A DNA stretch of 38,518 nucleotides from Fidelibacterota bacterium (GTDB taxonomy: Bacteria; Fidelibacterota; UBA8477; JABMPR01). The stretch is from positions 1 to 38,518 of the forward strand of contig JAIPJM010000027.1 in the NCBI GenBank assembly GCA_021734255.1, given 5' to 3'. Under the pieces are notes generated by a model. The model saw nothing but the letters and a program-made list of their open reading frames with translations, was not told where the DNA came from and made no database searches. The position numbers were made by a program, and so were the translations under genes. Shown here one piece after another: positions 16,177 to 24,192 of this stretch; position 1 is the first letter of the stretch; every line of letters begins with the position of its first letter.

Positions 16177-17852
16177 GATGAACCTTCCTTCTCCAATTCC
16201 GGGAACTCAAATAGTTCACAGATATTTTTGTTCAATTTTTCAGTTAATTCATTATTCACCCGAGGGTCAATGGGTATTTCAATGATGCTAAGGACCTGAT
16301 CCTCGATGACTCGCTTGAGTACCTGGCGCAATTCAGCCAAGGTCTTCGGTGCATATCCTTCAATACCAAAACTTTTTGCCAGATCCACAAAGTTAGGATT
16401 GGTGAGGGTGGTCCCAAAATTCTTCCCTGAACTACTGGCTTGCTTCCAACGGATCAAGCCATAGTCATTGTCATTGAATACGATGATCGGGAACCCTAGA
16501 CCGATCCTTTTGGCTGTTTCGATCTCCTGAACATTCATCAGAAAGCCGCCATCACCCATAGCTGTCACGACCCGTTTTGAAGGGTGGGCTAATTTGGCCC
16601 CAATGCCACCGGGTAAGGCTATCCCCATGGTCGCCAGTCCATTGGATATGAAGGTTGAGTTCGGTTTATAGACCGGAAAGTTTCGACCGATCCACATTTT
16701 GTGGCTGCCAACATCTGAGAGCATAATATCTCCCGCCCGCATGAATTCCCGGATGATCTGCAGACTACCAGGGACGGTGAATAGCTCACCTTCCTTCAGT
16801 GCATATGACTGGTGGTCAGCTTCGATCTCTTTCCGCAGGCTGGCAAACCAGCTGGGGTGAAATTTCAGGGACTGGGCATCGGCATGCTGGCACAGTTCCC
16901 ACAGCGTCGCAGAAATATCTGCAATAATTTCGATCTTCGCCTGGTAGTATTTATTCACCTCTGCCGGCTCAAAGTCAATATGGATGATGTCTTTCTTACC
17001 CATTGGATTCCACTTATTGGGTTCATATTCCCCAATATCATACCCTATAGCCAGAATGAGATCGGATCGCTCCAGAGCGCACATTTGATAATCCCGGCCC
17101 TGAATACCGATCGTATAGAGCGAATGTCTATCCCGATCATCGATGGCGCCTTTACCCATGAAGGTAGAGATCACCGGAATATCTGTTTTCTCCACAAAGG
17201 ATCTGAGCTGCTTACTGGCCATCTTCCTGATCGCTCCATTCCCGGCAAGGATGACCGGCGCTTGTGCGTTTTTCAGCAGGTCAACAGCTGCATCAATCGC
17301 TTTATGATCCGGTGCACTCCTTCTGGGATTGACCGGTTTCAGGAGGGGAACATCAACTTTCAAAGCTGCGATATCCTCAGGCAATTCGATATGGGTGGGG
17401 CCTGGTTTTTCAGACTGAGCGATTTTGAATGCTTTTCTTACCACCTCAGAGGCTGTCCTGGGGTTTTGAATACTCGTATTCCATTTGGTGAGCGGTTTGA
17501 GCATTCGGACAATGTCAAGCACCTGGTGGCTTTCCTTATGGACTCTTTCCGAGCTACCCTGGGCAGTTATGGCCACCAGGGGGACCTTATCAAGAAAGGC
17601 ATCTCCAATTCCCGTCACCAGGTTGGTCGCTCCTGGACCCAATGTTGCCAGGCAAACACCGGCTTTGCCAGTGGATCTACCATAAGCATCTGCCATGAAT
17701 GCGGCGCCCTGCTCATGGCGGGTCGGGATAAATGTTATACTGGAAAATTCCAGAGCGAAGAGCAGGTCTTGGGTTTCCTCCCCCGGAACACCGAAGACAT
17801 ATTCCACCCCTTCATTTTCTAACGCCTTGATGATCAGCTCAGCAACGGTCAT
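16173..17852 (-). CDS. ThDP-dependent enzyme, probable 2-oxoglutarate decarboxylase (acetolactate synthase-like)
   Basis: The product is 559 residues with the three ThDP-enzyme domains: PYR domain with catalytic Glu E47 in TRHEQGAAFMADAYGR, a central domain (about 190-320), and a PP domain with the ThDP/Mg motif GDGGFLMN at 433-440 running to N460. The sequence resembles the cyanobacterial acetolactate-synthase-like enzyme that decarboxylates 2-oxoglutarate to succinic semialdehyde, including LENEGVEYVFGVPGEE, ESHQVLDIVRM, TKWNT and YDIGEYEPNKWNP. The adjacent SSADH supports this. The frame begins at an ATG at 17864, but GGAG six bases before the ATG at 17852 and the start of homology favour the latter. 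Catabolic acetolactate synthase is the main alternative; no acetolactate decarboxylase lies nearby. Confidence 0.75.
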   Translation of the reverse strand: MTVAELIIKALENEGVEYVFGVPGEETQDLLFALEFSSITFIPTRHEQGAAFMADAYGRSTGKAGVCLATLGPGATNLVTGIGDAFLDKVPLVAITAQGSSERVHKESHQVLDIVRMLKPLTKWNTSIQNPRTASEVVRKAFKIAQSEKPGPTHIELPEDIAALKVDVPLLKPVNPRRSAPDHKAIDAAVDLLKNAQAPVILAGNGAIRKMASKQLRSFVEKTDIPVISTFMGKGAIDDRDRHSLYTIGIQGRDYQMCALERSDLILAIGYDIGEYEPNKWNPMGKKDIIHIDFEPAEVNKYYQAKIEIIADISATLWELCQHADAQSLKFHPSWFASLRKEIEADHQSYALKEGELFTVPGSLQIIREFMRAGDIMLSDVGSHKMWIGRNFPVYKPNSTFISNGLATMGIALPGGIGAKLAHPSKRVVTAMGDGGFLMNVQEIETAKRIGLGFPIIVFNDNDYGLIRWKQASSSGKNFGTTLTNPNFVDLAKSFGIEGYAPKTLAELRQVLKRVIEDQVLSIIEIPIDPRVNNELTEKLNKNICELFEFPELEKEGSS

Positions 17853-17903
17853 TGACCTCTCCATTCATATTTTACGTGCATTCTCCATATCATAATCAAC
17901 TTA

Positions 17904-17931
17904 ATAATAAGATACTCCGATATGATGTCAA
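17904..17931 (-). promoter_or_regulatory. Sigma-70 promoter for the decarboxylase-SSADH operon
   Basis: On the minus strand a perfect TTGACA (17931-17926) is followed after 16 bases by TATTAT (17909-17904), one mismatch from TATAAT. Transcription would start near 17897, about 45 bases before the ATG at 17852. This is one of the best promoter matches in the window. Confidence 0.6.
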
Positions 17932-18099
17932 TACAAATCGAGCGTTATGCGCGTTTAATGGGTCCCTCCGTTCATTTTGACAACGAAAAGGGTCACTCCA
18001 TAGGATTTGACCCGAATAAATCATGGTCAAACGTTTCTGAGATTGCTTTGATCAATAAATTGAGTTATTCAGTGCCTTTAAAAAAGTGGGTACGATTGA

Positions 18100-19506
18100 G
18101 TGTTTACAAAAATTAAAAATCGATGGATAGCAGAGTTCGGATATCGCCAGATCCTGGTCATTGCCATCCCGCTCATACTAAGTACAGGATCCTGGTCCAT
18201 TCAACAATTCATCGACCGTATGTTTCTCAGTTGGCACTCTGAGGAAGCCCTGGCAGCCGCCATGCCGGCCGGGATATTGAATTTTTCGATCATTTGTCTG
18301 TTTATTGGCACAGTAAGTTATGCCGGGACTTTTGTTTCCCAATATGTTGGCGCGAAGGAGGACCACCGCGTCGGAACCGTCCTCTGGCATAGTTTGTATC
18401 TCTCCCTTCTGGGTGCTGCCGCTCTGTTACTGGTCGTTCCCTTCTCAGACTCGATTTTCAGGGTCATCGGCCATAATGAGCAAATACAGCTTATGGAAAG
18501 TACCTATTTCAGGATCCTGTGTTTTGGTGGTCTGGGTCCCATTCTTTCAGCTGCCTTTGCCGGGTTTTTCACTGGCCGAGGGCACAATTGGCCGGTCATG
18601 TGGGTCAATGTGTTCACAACCACCGTGAATCTCATCCTTGACTACTTGCTGATCTTCGGTGTTGGGATCTTCCCGGAAATGGGGATCGCCGGTGCTGCAC
18701 TTGCCACGGTGATCGCAGGATTCTCATCTATCATCCTATACACGATCCTCATCTTTCGTCCGAAGTATGAGGTCAGATTCAGGGTTTACTCCGGACGATC
18801 ATTTGATCTTACTTTTTTGAGGCGATTCATCAAGTATGGTCTACCCAGCGGTGGTCACTTCTTCCTTGAGATCATGGGGTTCACCGGTTTTATCCTCATC
18901 CTGGGTCGGATCGGTCAGCTGGAACTGGCTGCTACCAACATTGCTATCAATATCAACAGCCTGGCCTTCATGCCCATGTTCGGGCTTGGAATTGCCCTGT
19001 CCATGAGCGTTGGTCAGAACATTGGGGCTGGAAAACCGGACCTTGCCGCTTATGCTGCCAACTCTGCCGTCCAACTGGGAATGCTTTACATGATCCCCTG
19101 CACCCTGCTTTATCTTGGCGTCCCCATGCTCTTTATTGCACCCTTCAGTGCGGCCCCGGAGACCGCTCGCGTCAGTGTTATCCTGCTGCGCTTCGTGGCA
19201 TTCTATGCCCTGTTTGATACCATGAGCATCCTCTACTCTTCAGCCATCAAAGGAGCAGGAGATACCCAGTTTGTCATGCGTGTGACCACTTTGCTCTCAA
19301 TTTTTGTTATGATCGTGCCCACATACATCGCGGTGGACATATTTCACTCCGATCTTTTTATGCCCTGGACATTCTGTGCGCTTTTTATTGTCGGGATGGG
19401 CCTCACCTTCTGGAGGCGTTTTGCCGGAGGAAAGTGGAAGAATATGAGCGTAATAGAACCTGAAGTGATCATCCCCTCGCAGCATCCCGCTAATCCAGAA
19501 GCTTGA
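18100..19506 (+). CDS. MATE family multidrug/Na+ (or H+) antiporter
   Basis: The product is 468 residues with 12 predicted membrane helices in two related halves, the layout and size of MATE exporters, which expel cationic drugs or metabolites in exchange for Na+ or H+. The first half has ILSTGSWSIQQFIDRMFLSWHSEEALAAAMPAG, like the family's helix-1/2 region with FVSQYVGA. The second half has AATNIAININSLAFMPMFGLGIALSMSVGQNIGAGKP, the characteristic repeat of the same element. The start is a GTG directly after an in-frame TGA, so no earlier start exists; the ribosome binding site is weak. It is divergent from the decarboxylase operon. The substrate is unknown. Confidence 0.9.
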   Translation: MFTKIKNRWIAEFGYRQILVIAIPLILSTGSWSIQQFIDRMFLSWHSEEALAAAMPAGILNFSIICLFIGTVSYAGTFVSQYVGAKEDHRVGTVLWHSLYLSLLGAAALLLVVPFSDSIFRVIGHNEQIQLMESTYFRILCFGGLGPILSAAFAGFFTGRGHNWPVMWVNVFTTTVNLILDYLLIFGVGIFPEMGIAGAALATVIAGFSSIILYTILIFRPKYEVRFRVYSGRSFDLTFLRRFIKYGLPSGGHFFLEIMGFTGFILILGRIGQLELAATNIAININSLAFMPMFGLGIALSMSVGQNIGAGKPDLAAYAANSAVQLGMLYMIPCTLLYLGVPMLFIAPFSAAPETARVSVILLRFVAFYALFDTMSILYSSAIKGAGDTQFVMRVTTLLSIFVMIVPTYIAVDIFHSDLFMPWTFCALFIVGMGLTFWRRFAGGKWKNMSVIEPEVIIPSQHPANPEA

Positions 19507-19632
19507 TCAGGTGGTTCTGAAACGGAAAATTTCTAGCTTTAACTTGCCATAGTATAGAAATATGGGCGCTGCCGCGTTCCATGTCAAGCCTTCCTGTTGC
19601 CCGAATTTCCCGCACCAATCGACAGTGACTAC

Positions 19633-19654
19633 ATAATTGATAAATATCAATTAT
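19633..19654. promoter_or_regulatory. Perfect 10-2-10 palindrome upstream of an OmpA-like lipoprotein gene
   Basis: ATAATTGATA (19633-19642) and TATCAATTAT (19645-19654) are exact reverse complements with AA between. The site lies about 105 bases before the ATG at 19759 in a 250-base gene-free stretch. It is AT-rich with no T tract after it, so it looks more like a dimeric regulator's binding site than a terminator. Confidence 0.45.
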
Positions 19655-19758
19655 TTCTTCCGGTTTTAATCAAACTGTTTTGTCCTATCTAATTAAGCTT
19701 ATTTTTGCAGATAAAATTTGATCCCGCCAACAGGTCGGAAAATGAGGAGATAATAGAG

Positions 19759-20430
19759 ATGTTGAAAATGACAATTGCTCGGGCTCTGATCGCGATGGTG
19801 ATGATCCTGGTCATATCCTGCGCCGGGAAAGCACCAGAGATTAGCTCAGAGCAAAAGGATGAACTTATCCGCTTGCGCAGGGAACTGGTTCAGCTGGATT
19901 CACTCTTGAAGGCTGAGGAAGCTGTGAGTGAGGCGCTCCGGACTGAAAACAAATTACTGAAGAGCGATATTAATACGGAGAGACAACGTGGAGATGCACT
20001 GAAAGCAGAGCTGGATCGCTTGCGTGCTAAAATGGATGGTAATTATATTGTTGATAACCGTATCATTTTGCCCAACACCATTCTTTTTCCATCAGGGAGT
20101 GCCACTTTAAGTAATCCTGGGAAACAGTTCATTAATGAGATCAGTGAATTCTTAGGAAAATATCCTGACCGCACAATCTATATCGAAGGGCATACCGATA
20201 ATGTTCCCATAGCGAGCCATTCAATAAGAAAATATCCCAGCAACTGGGAATTAGCTTCTGCCCGAGCCATGGCCGTCCTCCATTTCATTGAAAGTGATCA
20301 AAGCATCAATCCGAAGCGGTTTGGTGTGATTTCCTTTGGTGAGCAGCGCCCTCAGGCAAGTAATGCAACTCCAAAGGGCCGAGCCCAGAACCGTCGGGTT
20401 GAGATCGTCATTGGAAGCAGTGACAACTAA
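19759..20430 (+). CDS. OmpA-like peptidoglycan-associated lipoprotein
   Basis: The product is 223 residues. A lipoprotein signal (MLKMTIARALIAMVM, lipobox VISC with C21) is followed by a coiled-coil (about 30-95, rich in Leu/Glu/Arg heptads such as LRRELVQLDSLLKAEE) and a C-terminal OmpA/MotB domain (about 105-223). OmpA landmarks are ILFPSGSATL, GHTDNVPI and the peptidoglycan-binding NWELASARA...GRAQNRRVEI. It would be anchored in the outer membrane and hold the peptidoglycan. The frame is open from 19705, but AGGAGA before the ATG at 19759 and the signal peptide set the start. A paralogue of the same layout sits at 32666. A strong hairpin follows the stop. Confidence 0.88.
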   Translation: MLKMTIARALIAMVMILVISCAGKAPEISSEQKDELIRLRRELVQLDSLLKAEEAVSEALRTENKLLKSDINTERQRGDALKAELDRLRAKMDGNYIVDNRIILPNTILFPSGSATLSNPGKQFINEISEFLGKYPDRTIYIEGHTDNVPIASHSIRKYPSNWELASARAMAVLHFIESDQSINPKRFGVISFGEQRPQASNATPKGRAQNRRVEIVIGSSDN

Positions 20431-20453
20431 TTAGCGAATTAACCAGATTCAAT

Positions 20454-20488
20454 AGAGAGAGGGCTCATCAATGATGAGCCCTCTCTCT
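20454..20488. terminator. Bidirectional terminator-like hairpin between convergent genes
   Basis: AGAGAGAGGGCTCATCA (20454-20470) and its exact reverse complement (20472-20488) can form a very stable stem of at least 14 bp. It lies 24 bases after the lipoprotein stop and 22 bases beyond the stop of the minus-strand membrane protein gene. A proper T tract is missing on both sides, so termination efficiency is uncertain. Confidence 0.6.
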
Positions 20489-20509
20489 TAGTCAGTGAAC
20501 GTCATTTTA

Positions 20510-20881
20510 TTAGAAAGCTTTTTTATCTTCCTCTTCTTTTTCCTTTTTTTCAATGAAATGGACGATGAGGAAGCCGACCCCGATCGCTACTGGCAATAGC
20601 CCCCAGACCCAGGTACCTGCTGGTGCGTCCATGGGAATGGTGACATACATTCCAATGGTTGACACCACACCGACCAGCGTCCAAATGATTCCTGGTAACA
20701 GGAGTCGATTCTTCTTTGGCTCAGGGAAGGGTACATCGACACCTTTCTCAATGGCCAGTTTGATCTCATCACTGAGCAACTGGCGATTTCTCATTCGAAA
20801 ATACAATACCCCGATCACCACGACGCCTAAAATTAGGAACATGGTAATGGGAACTAAAACTTCTGCAGCATGTGAACTCAT
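20510..20881 (-). CDS. Small membrane protein, DUF6249-like
   Basis: The product is 123 residues with three hydrophobic segments: about 10-28, 60-80 and 91-109. The layout is one helix, a basic RMRNRQLLSDEIKLAIEKGVDVPFPEPKK cytoplasmic stretch (given here in part), a helix pair, and a charged KKEKEEEDKK tail. The LAIEKG-x-PxP segment between helices is what I associate with DUF6249 proteins, often encoded beside ECF sigma factors; it is divergent from one here. GGAG precedes the ATG. Function is unknown; a role in the same membrane-stress circuit is an inference from position. Confidence 0.65.
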   Translation of the reverse strand: MSSHAAEVLVPITMFLILGVVVIGVLYFRMRNRQLLSDEIKLAIEKGVDVPFPEPKKNRLLLPGIIWTLVGVVSTIGMYVTIPMDAPAGTWVWGLLPVAIGVGFLIVHFIEKKEKEEEDKKAF

Positions 20882-20940
20882 ACCTATTCTCCTTCAATTG
20901 TTATAGTCAATTCACTCACTTAGACCAGCTCTTCAGGCAT

Positions 20941-21062
20941 AATGTTGCAGTGGATATCAAAATTGTTCCATGATGGCACCCTTGAAGGGGCGTTTCGCGA
21001 AACGCCCCGCCTCCCGCCACTGCATTAAATAATTGGAAGAAGCCCCATTCCACTGCAACATT
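20941..21062. repeat. MITE-like inverted-repeat element with an internal 22-bp palindrome
   Basis: AATGTTGCAGTGGA (20941-20954) and its exact reverse complement (21049-21062) bracket a 122-bp segment. Near its middle is a perfect 22-bp palindrome, GGGGCGTTTCG/CGAAACGCCCC (20987-21008). CCACTGC of the right end is repeated at 21017-21023. The segment has no open frame of note and lies between the divergent membrane protein and sigma-factor genes. Terminal inverted repeats plus a central hairpin suggest a miniature element or REP-like sequence. A flanking target-site duplication is not convincing. Confidence 0.5.
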
Positions 21063-21091
21063 TATTAGATTACATCAGTCTAATGGATAGA

Positions 21092-21106
21092 ATTGAGTGA
21101 CTCAAT
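21092..21106. promoter_or_regulatory. Palindrome just upstream of the sigma-factor start codon
   Basis: ATTGAGT-G-ACTCAAT is a perfect 7-1-7 palindrome ending four bases before the ATG at 21111, where a ribosome binding site should be. TGAGTGA within it recurs inverted as TCACTCA at 20912-20918, near the divergent gene. It may be an operator, or an mRNA hairpin controlling translation. Confidence 0.35.
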
Positions 21107-21110
21107 ACAG

Positions 21111-21641
21111 ATGAAACCACGCTCATTAACCAGCGCCTTCAATGCCTGTGTCAGGGATCATTTTGACTACGTATATCAGGTGGCACTTGTGCGGAGTGGA
21201 AATCGTACCCTTGCCCAGGACATCACCCAGGAGACCTTCATTCGGGTCTATAAGGGCTTATCCAATTTTAGGCAGGATGCTCAGCTCAGCACCTGGATCT
21301 ATAGAATTACCATGAATGTATGCCATACCTACCTGAAGAAAGAGTCTACGCATCAGCTGAAGCAAACCCTGCCTGATGTTGAGGACAGCCTGCATCAAAC
21401 AAGTACACTTAGTCCTGAGGAAGCATTGTTCAGAGAGAATCGTAAGACACAGGTGTGGGTAGCTATTCAGACCTTGACCCCAGCCCAGGCCGATGTGATC
21501 ACCCTCTATTATTTGAAGGAGTACGATTATACTGAGATCGCTGAGATACTGCAAATGCCCATGGGAACGGTCAAGTCGCATCTCCATCGCGCGAAACAGT
21601 CGTTAAAACAATATTTGGAAGGAAAGATCGATGAATTCTAG
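21111..21641 (+). CDS. RNA polymerase ECF sigma factor
   Basis: The product is 176 residues with the two ECF domains only. Region 2 (about 10-80) has HFDYVYQVALVRSGN, DITQETFIRVYKGLSNFR and STWIYRITMNVCHTYLK. Region 4 (about 115-170) has LTPAQADVITLYYLKEYDYTEIAEILQMPMGTVKSHLHRAKQ, an HTH for the -35 element (quoted here in the family's usual order). The frame begins at a TTG at 21093, but the ATG at 21111 is the more likely start. Its stop overlaps the next gene by 11 bases, the usual sigma/anti-sigma arrangement. A palindrome covers the region before the start, so the gene may be autoregulated. The inducing signal is unknown. Confidence 0.92.
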   Translation: MKPRSLTSAFNACVRDHFDYVYQVALVRSGNRTLAQDITQETFIRVYKGLSNFRQDAQLSTWIYRITMNVCHTYLKKESTHQLKQTLPDVEDSLHQTSTLSPEEALFRENRKTQVWVAIQTLTPAQADVITLYYLKEYDYTEIAEILQMPMGTVKSHLHRAKQSLKQYLEGKIDEF

Positions 21642-22005
21642 AATAACGGATGAAAGGCTGGAGGCTCTGCTAAAGGAAAGTATTGAGAATCCACCTCCAG
21701 CATTACTGGAAAAGGTCATAAAGACACCGAATCAGGTTGGTCTTCATCAGTCATGGAGCATGGAAACACACTTTGATTCCATGGTAGATATCGTCAGCGG
21801 CATGATCGGTCTCTGGATCCTGGGTTTGGTCTTCATTTATCGGGACCTGCTGGCCTCATTCTTTACTAATCTTTCATTCTTTTCGCCCATACTCACCTCG
21901 CTCCGATTCCTGGTCCCACTGGCTGGAATTTCAGCCCTGCTTATCCTCTTTTCCAGATGTCTCTCTCCCAATGCAAGGAGTTGCGCAGGAGAACCTCCCG
22001 TTTGA
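21631..22005 (+). CDS. Membrane protein, candidate anti-sigma factor
   Basis: The product is 124 residues and overlaps the sigma-factor gene by 11 bases. An N-terminal soluble part (about 1-45, with ERLEALLKESIENPPPALLEKVI) precedes two hydrophobic helices (about 55-72 and 90-107) and a short Cys-containing tail. The place, size and topology (cytoplasmic N-terminus, then membrane) are those of an anti-sigma factor. The zinc-binding HxxxCxxC of ZAS-type anti-sigmas is absent, so the call rests on position. I do not recognise a named family. It could instead be a simple membrane subunit of the regulon. Confidence 0.5.
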   Translation: MNSRITDERLEALLKESIENPPPALLEKVIKTPNQVGLHQSWSMETHFDSMVDIVSGMIGLWILGLVFIYRDLLASFFTNLSFFSPILTSLRFLVPLAGISALLILFSRCLSPNARSCAGEPPV

Positions 22006-22102
22006 TCTGATCCATTAGAAACGCAATAATTGCAGTTGAAATCTATTGAGCAGGTGCTTACACTCAGTCCCTCAACACGAATAATTATTCACGAGGACAC
22101 AC

Positions 22103-23752
22103 ATGCGATACATTTTGGGAATCTTTTATACCCTCCTACTTCTCTCGACTGTCGTCATTGCAGGAGATGAGGCTAATCCAGCAGAGCTCGCTCAAAGCAT
22201 AAGCTGGGAGGATTACTGGGCGCACGTGAGCTACTTTGCCAGTGATGAGCTGCAAGGACGTAATACGGGCAGCGAGGGATATGATCTTGCTGCAAAATAC
22301 GCAGCTGAGAAATTCAAAGCGGCTGGTCTCCAGCCTTTTGGAGATGATAGCACCTACTTCCAGCGGGTACCCTTTAATCGAGCACGCCTGACCCAATCCA
22401 CCTTTGATTTGACCTTTGTTACCCAAAAGGGGGCGATCAGTACCGAGTATGGTGAGACCGTGAGTGCTTCACTCAACACCGCTGATGACAACTTCTCAGG
22501 AAAAGCCGACCTCGTGTTCGTCGGGTATGGGAATATCATCCCCGAAGCAGAGATTGATGATTATGCCGGGGTAGATGTCTCAAGCAAGGTTGTTGTTTTC
22601 GCCATGGGTGCACCTGAGTCTGTCCCCGACTCTCTCCAACTTGGGACGAGAAGTAAACTTAAAATTGCTGAGGAACAGGGTGCTAAAGGGGCCATACTCT
22701 TTTCTCCGGCCAAATGGAGGGAGCGGACCGAGGAGTTTGGCAAATACCATCGCTGGCTAGGCGGCAGCCGACTTTATATCTCAGAGCCGGAACTGGATAA
22801 AAGGCGCAACAATCTTGATATGATCTATATTCTGAGGGAATCCATGGCCAGAAAACTCTTTCGCAAGAGTGGGCTCAACCTGCGACGTGAACTTCGGAAG
22901 CTAAAAAAGGGTGAACCCCGTAGCCAGGATTTGAATGCATCAGTTTCTTGTTCGTATGACCTGACCCTTGAGAATAACGACTGTAAGAATGTTATCGGAT
23001 TGCTGCCAGGGACCGACTCCCTGCTGAAGCATGAGTATGTTATTGTTGGTGCGCATATGGATCATTCCGGGATCGGAACACCCGTGGAGGGTGATAGTAT
23101 TCTTAATGGCGTGTGGGATAATGCCACTGGAGCAGGATCGACCATTAGTATTGCAGAGAGCTTTTACAAGGCCGGTATCAAGCCCAAAAGATCCATTGTC
23201 TTCGTTAATTATACGGGGGAGGAGAAAGGTCTTCTGGGCTCCCATTATTTTGCCAACACTTACTGTGTCGACAGTATCAACGGGAAAGTAAATGTGAATA
23301 TTGATATGCCGGGCAGCCCCACTGCAACTACTGACCTTACCCCCCTGGGTTATTCGCATTCAACTGTTTCTGAAGCAGTGGACCGAATTGCGGAGGATCT
23401 GGATGTCGACATGTCAGATGCCACGCGCCTGGAAAAACGCTTTATCCACCGCAGTGACCAGATGTCCTTCATGAAACTTGGTATGCCGCTGATAAATTTT
23501 AATCAGGGTGAGCACGCTGTGGATCCGGCTGTCGATGTGAAAGATGAATTTGAGAACTGGATGAAGACCCGCTACCATAAACCTTCAGACGACCTGAATC
23601 AGCCTTTCGATGTCAACGGCTTTTTTACAGCGCTGAAGGCCAACTTTCTGGCAACTTATTATCTGGCAAGTGAGATCGATACCATTGAGTGGTATGATGA
23701 CAGCTGGGTCTATAAAGAGCATGTCCTCCCTGCCCTGGACACCTCAGACTAG
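22103..23752 (+). CDS. Exported M28 family zinc aminopeptidase with PA domain
   Basis: The product is 549 residues with a signal peptide (MRYILGIFYTLLLLSTVVIA). A PA-like insert spans about 115-235 and carries YAGVDVSSKVVVF. The M28 catalytic domain has the di-zinc ligands in order: H318 in GAHMDHSG, bridging D339 in GVWDNATGAG, E373/E374 in TGEEKG, D401 in NIDMPG, and the late His in RYHKPSDD. The family cleaves N-terminal residues from peptides or, in some members, glutaminyl or polar substrates. It works in the periplasm or outside the cell, likely in peptide scavenging. GAGG precedes the ATG. Trp before the bridging Asp is unusual but leaves the ligand intact. A strong terminator follows. 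Confidence 0.9.
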   Translation: MRYILGIFYTLLLLSTVVIAGDEANPAELAQSISWEDYWAHVSYFASDELQGRNTGSEGYDLAAKYAAEKFKAAGLQPFGDDSTYFQRVPFNRARLTQSTFDLTFVTQKGAISTEYGETVSASLNTADDNFSGKADLVFVGYGNIIPEAEIDDYAGVDVSSKVVVFAMGAPESVPDSLQLGTRSKLKIAEEQGAKGAILFSPAKWRERTEEFGKYHRWLGGSRLYISEPELDKRRNNLDMIYILRESMARKLFRKSGLNLRRELRKLKKGEPRSQDLNASVSCSYDLTLENNDCKNVIGLLPGTDSLLKHEYVIVGAHMDHSGIGTPVEGDSILNGVWDNATGAGSTISIAESFYKAGIKPKRSIVFVNYTGEEKGLLGSHYFANTYCVDSINGKVNVNIDMPGSPTATTDLTPLGYSHSTVSEAVDRIAEDLDVDMSDATRLEKRFIHRSDQMSFMKLGMPLINFNQGEHAVDPAVDVKDEFENWMKTRYHKPSDDLNQPFDVNGFFTALKANFLATYYLASEIDTIEWYDDSWVYKEHVLPALDTSD

Positions 23753-23777
23753 TACAGCATCAAATCGTATACACATT

Positions 23778-23813
23778 AAGAGCCCCAGCACAAATGCCGG
23801 GGCTCTTTTTTTT
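23778..23813 (+). terminator. Rho-independent terminator after the M28 peptidase gene
   Basis: AAGAGCCCC (23778-23786) pairs with GGGGCTCTT (23799-23807) around a 12-base loop, followed by a run of eight T (23806-23813). It lies 26 bases after the peptidase stop. It also faces the end of the minus-strand PII gene 23 bases further on; the opposite-strand T run is weak. Confidence 0.9.
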
Positions 23814-23835
23814 ATCAACCAAAGGGGTAAGTTTT

Positions 23836-24180
23836 TTATCCGATGGCTTCGCTGCCGCGCTCTCCGGTCCTGATACGAATGACCTCTTCAATAGGCAGGA
23901 TGAAAATTTTCCCGCGGGCCAGTTCGTCACCATCCTGGGCAACCCGGGAGATGGCATTCACAACAGCATCAACATATTCATCATTCACAGCGATCTCAAG
24001 ACGGACCTTATTCAGCAGGGTGATCTCATGGGAAATACCGCGATACACCTCTGTGACTGGGAATTCCTTCCCCTGTCCCTTGGCATTTGTGACCGTGAAC
24101 TTATAGATCTTCTCTTTGAGGAGCTCATCCTTTACATCAGGAAGTTCTTCAGGCTGGATGATGGCAATAATAAGTTTCAT
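23836..24180 (-). CDS. PII nitrogen regulatory protein (GlnB/GlnK family)
   Basis: The product is 114 residues, close to the PII standard of 112. It starts KLIIAIIQPEEL and ends with the signature GKIFILPIEEVIRIRTGERG. PII trimers bind ATP/ADP and 2-oxoglutarate and regulate ammonium uptake by plugging Amt with the T-loop. The T-loop (about 37-55) reads GQGKEFPVTEVYRGISHEI: Tyr46 is kept but the uridylylated Tyr51 is His51, so GlnD-type modification at that residue is not possible. Control by effector binding alone is likely. It is 12 bases after the amt gene, the classical amt-glnK pair, and should be co-transcribed. Confidence 0.95.
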   Translation of the reverse strand: MKLIIAIIQPEELPDVKDELLKEKIYKFTVTNAKGQGKEFPVTEVYRGISHEITLLNKVRLEIAVNDEYVDAVVNAISRVAQDGDELARGKIFILPIEEVIRIRTGERGSEAIG

Positions 24181-24192
24181 AACTTCACTCCT

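Noticed and set aside
16812..17822. 336-codon plus-strand ORF
   Set aside because: It is wholly antisense to the ThDP decarboxylase gene, whose motifs are complete; the product has an implausible composition.
17922..18116. 64-codon plus-strand ORF upstream of the MATE gene
   Set aside because: It covers the -35 region of the opposite-strand decarboxylase promoter, has no ribosome binding site, and the peptide shows no family features.
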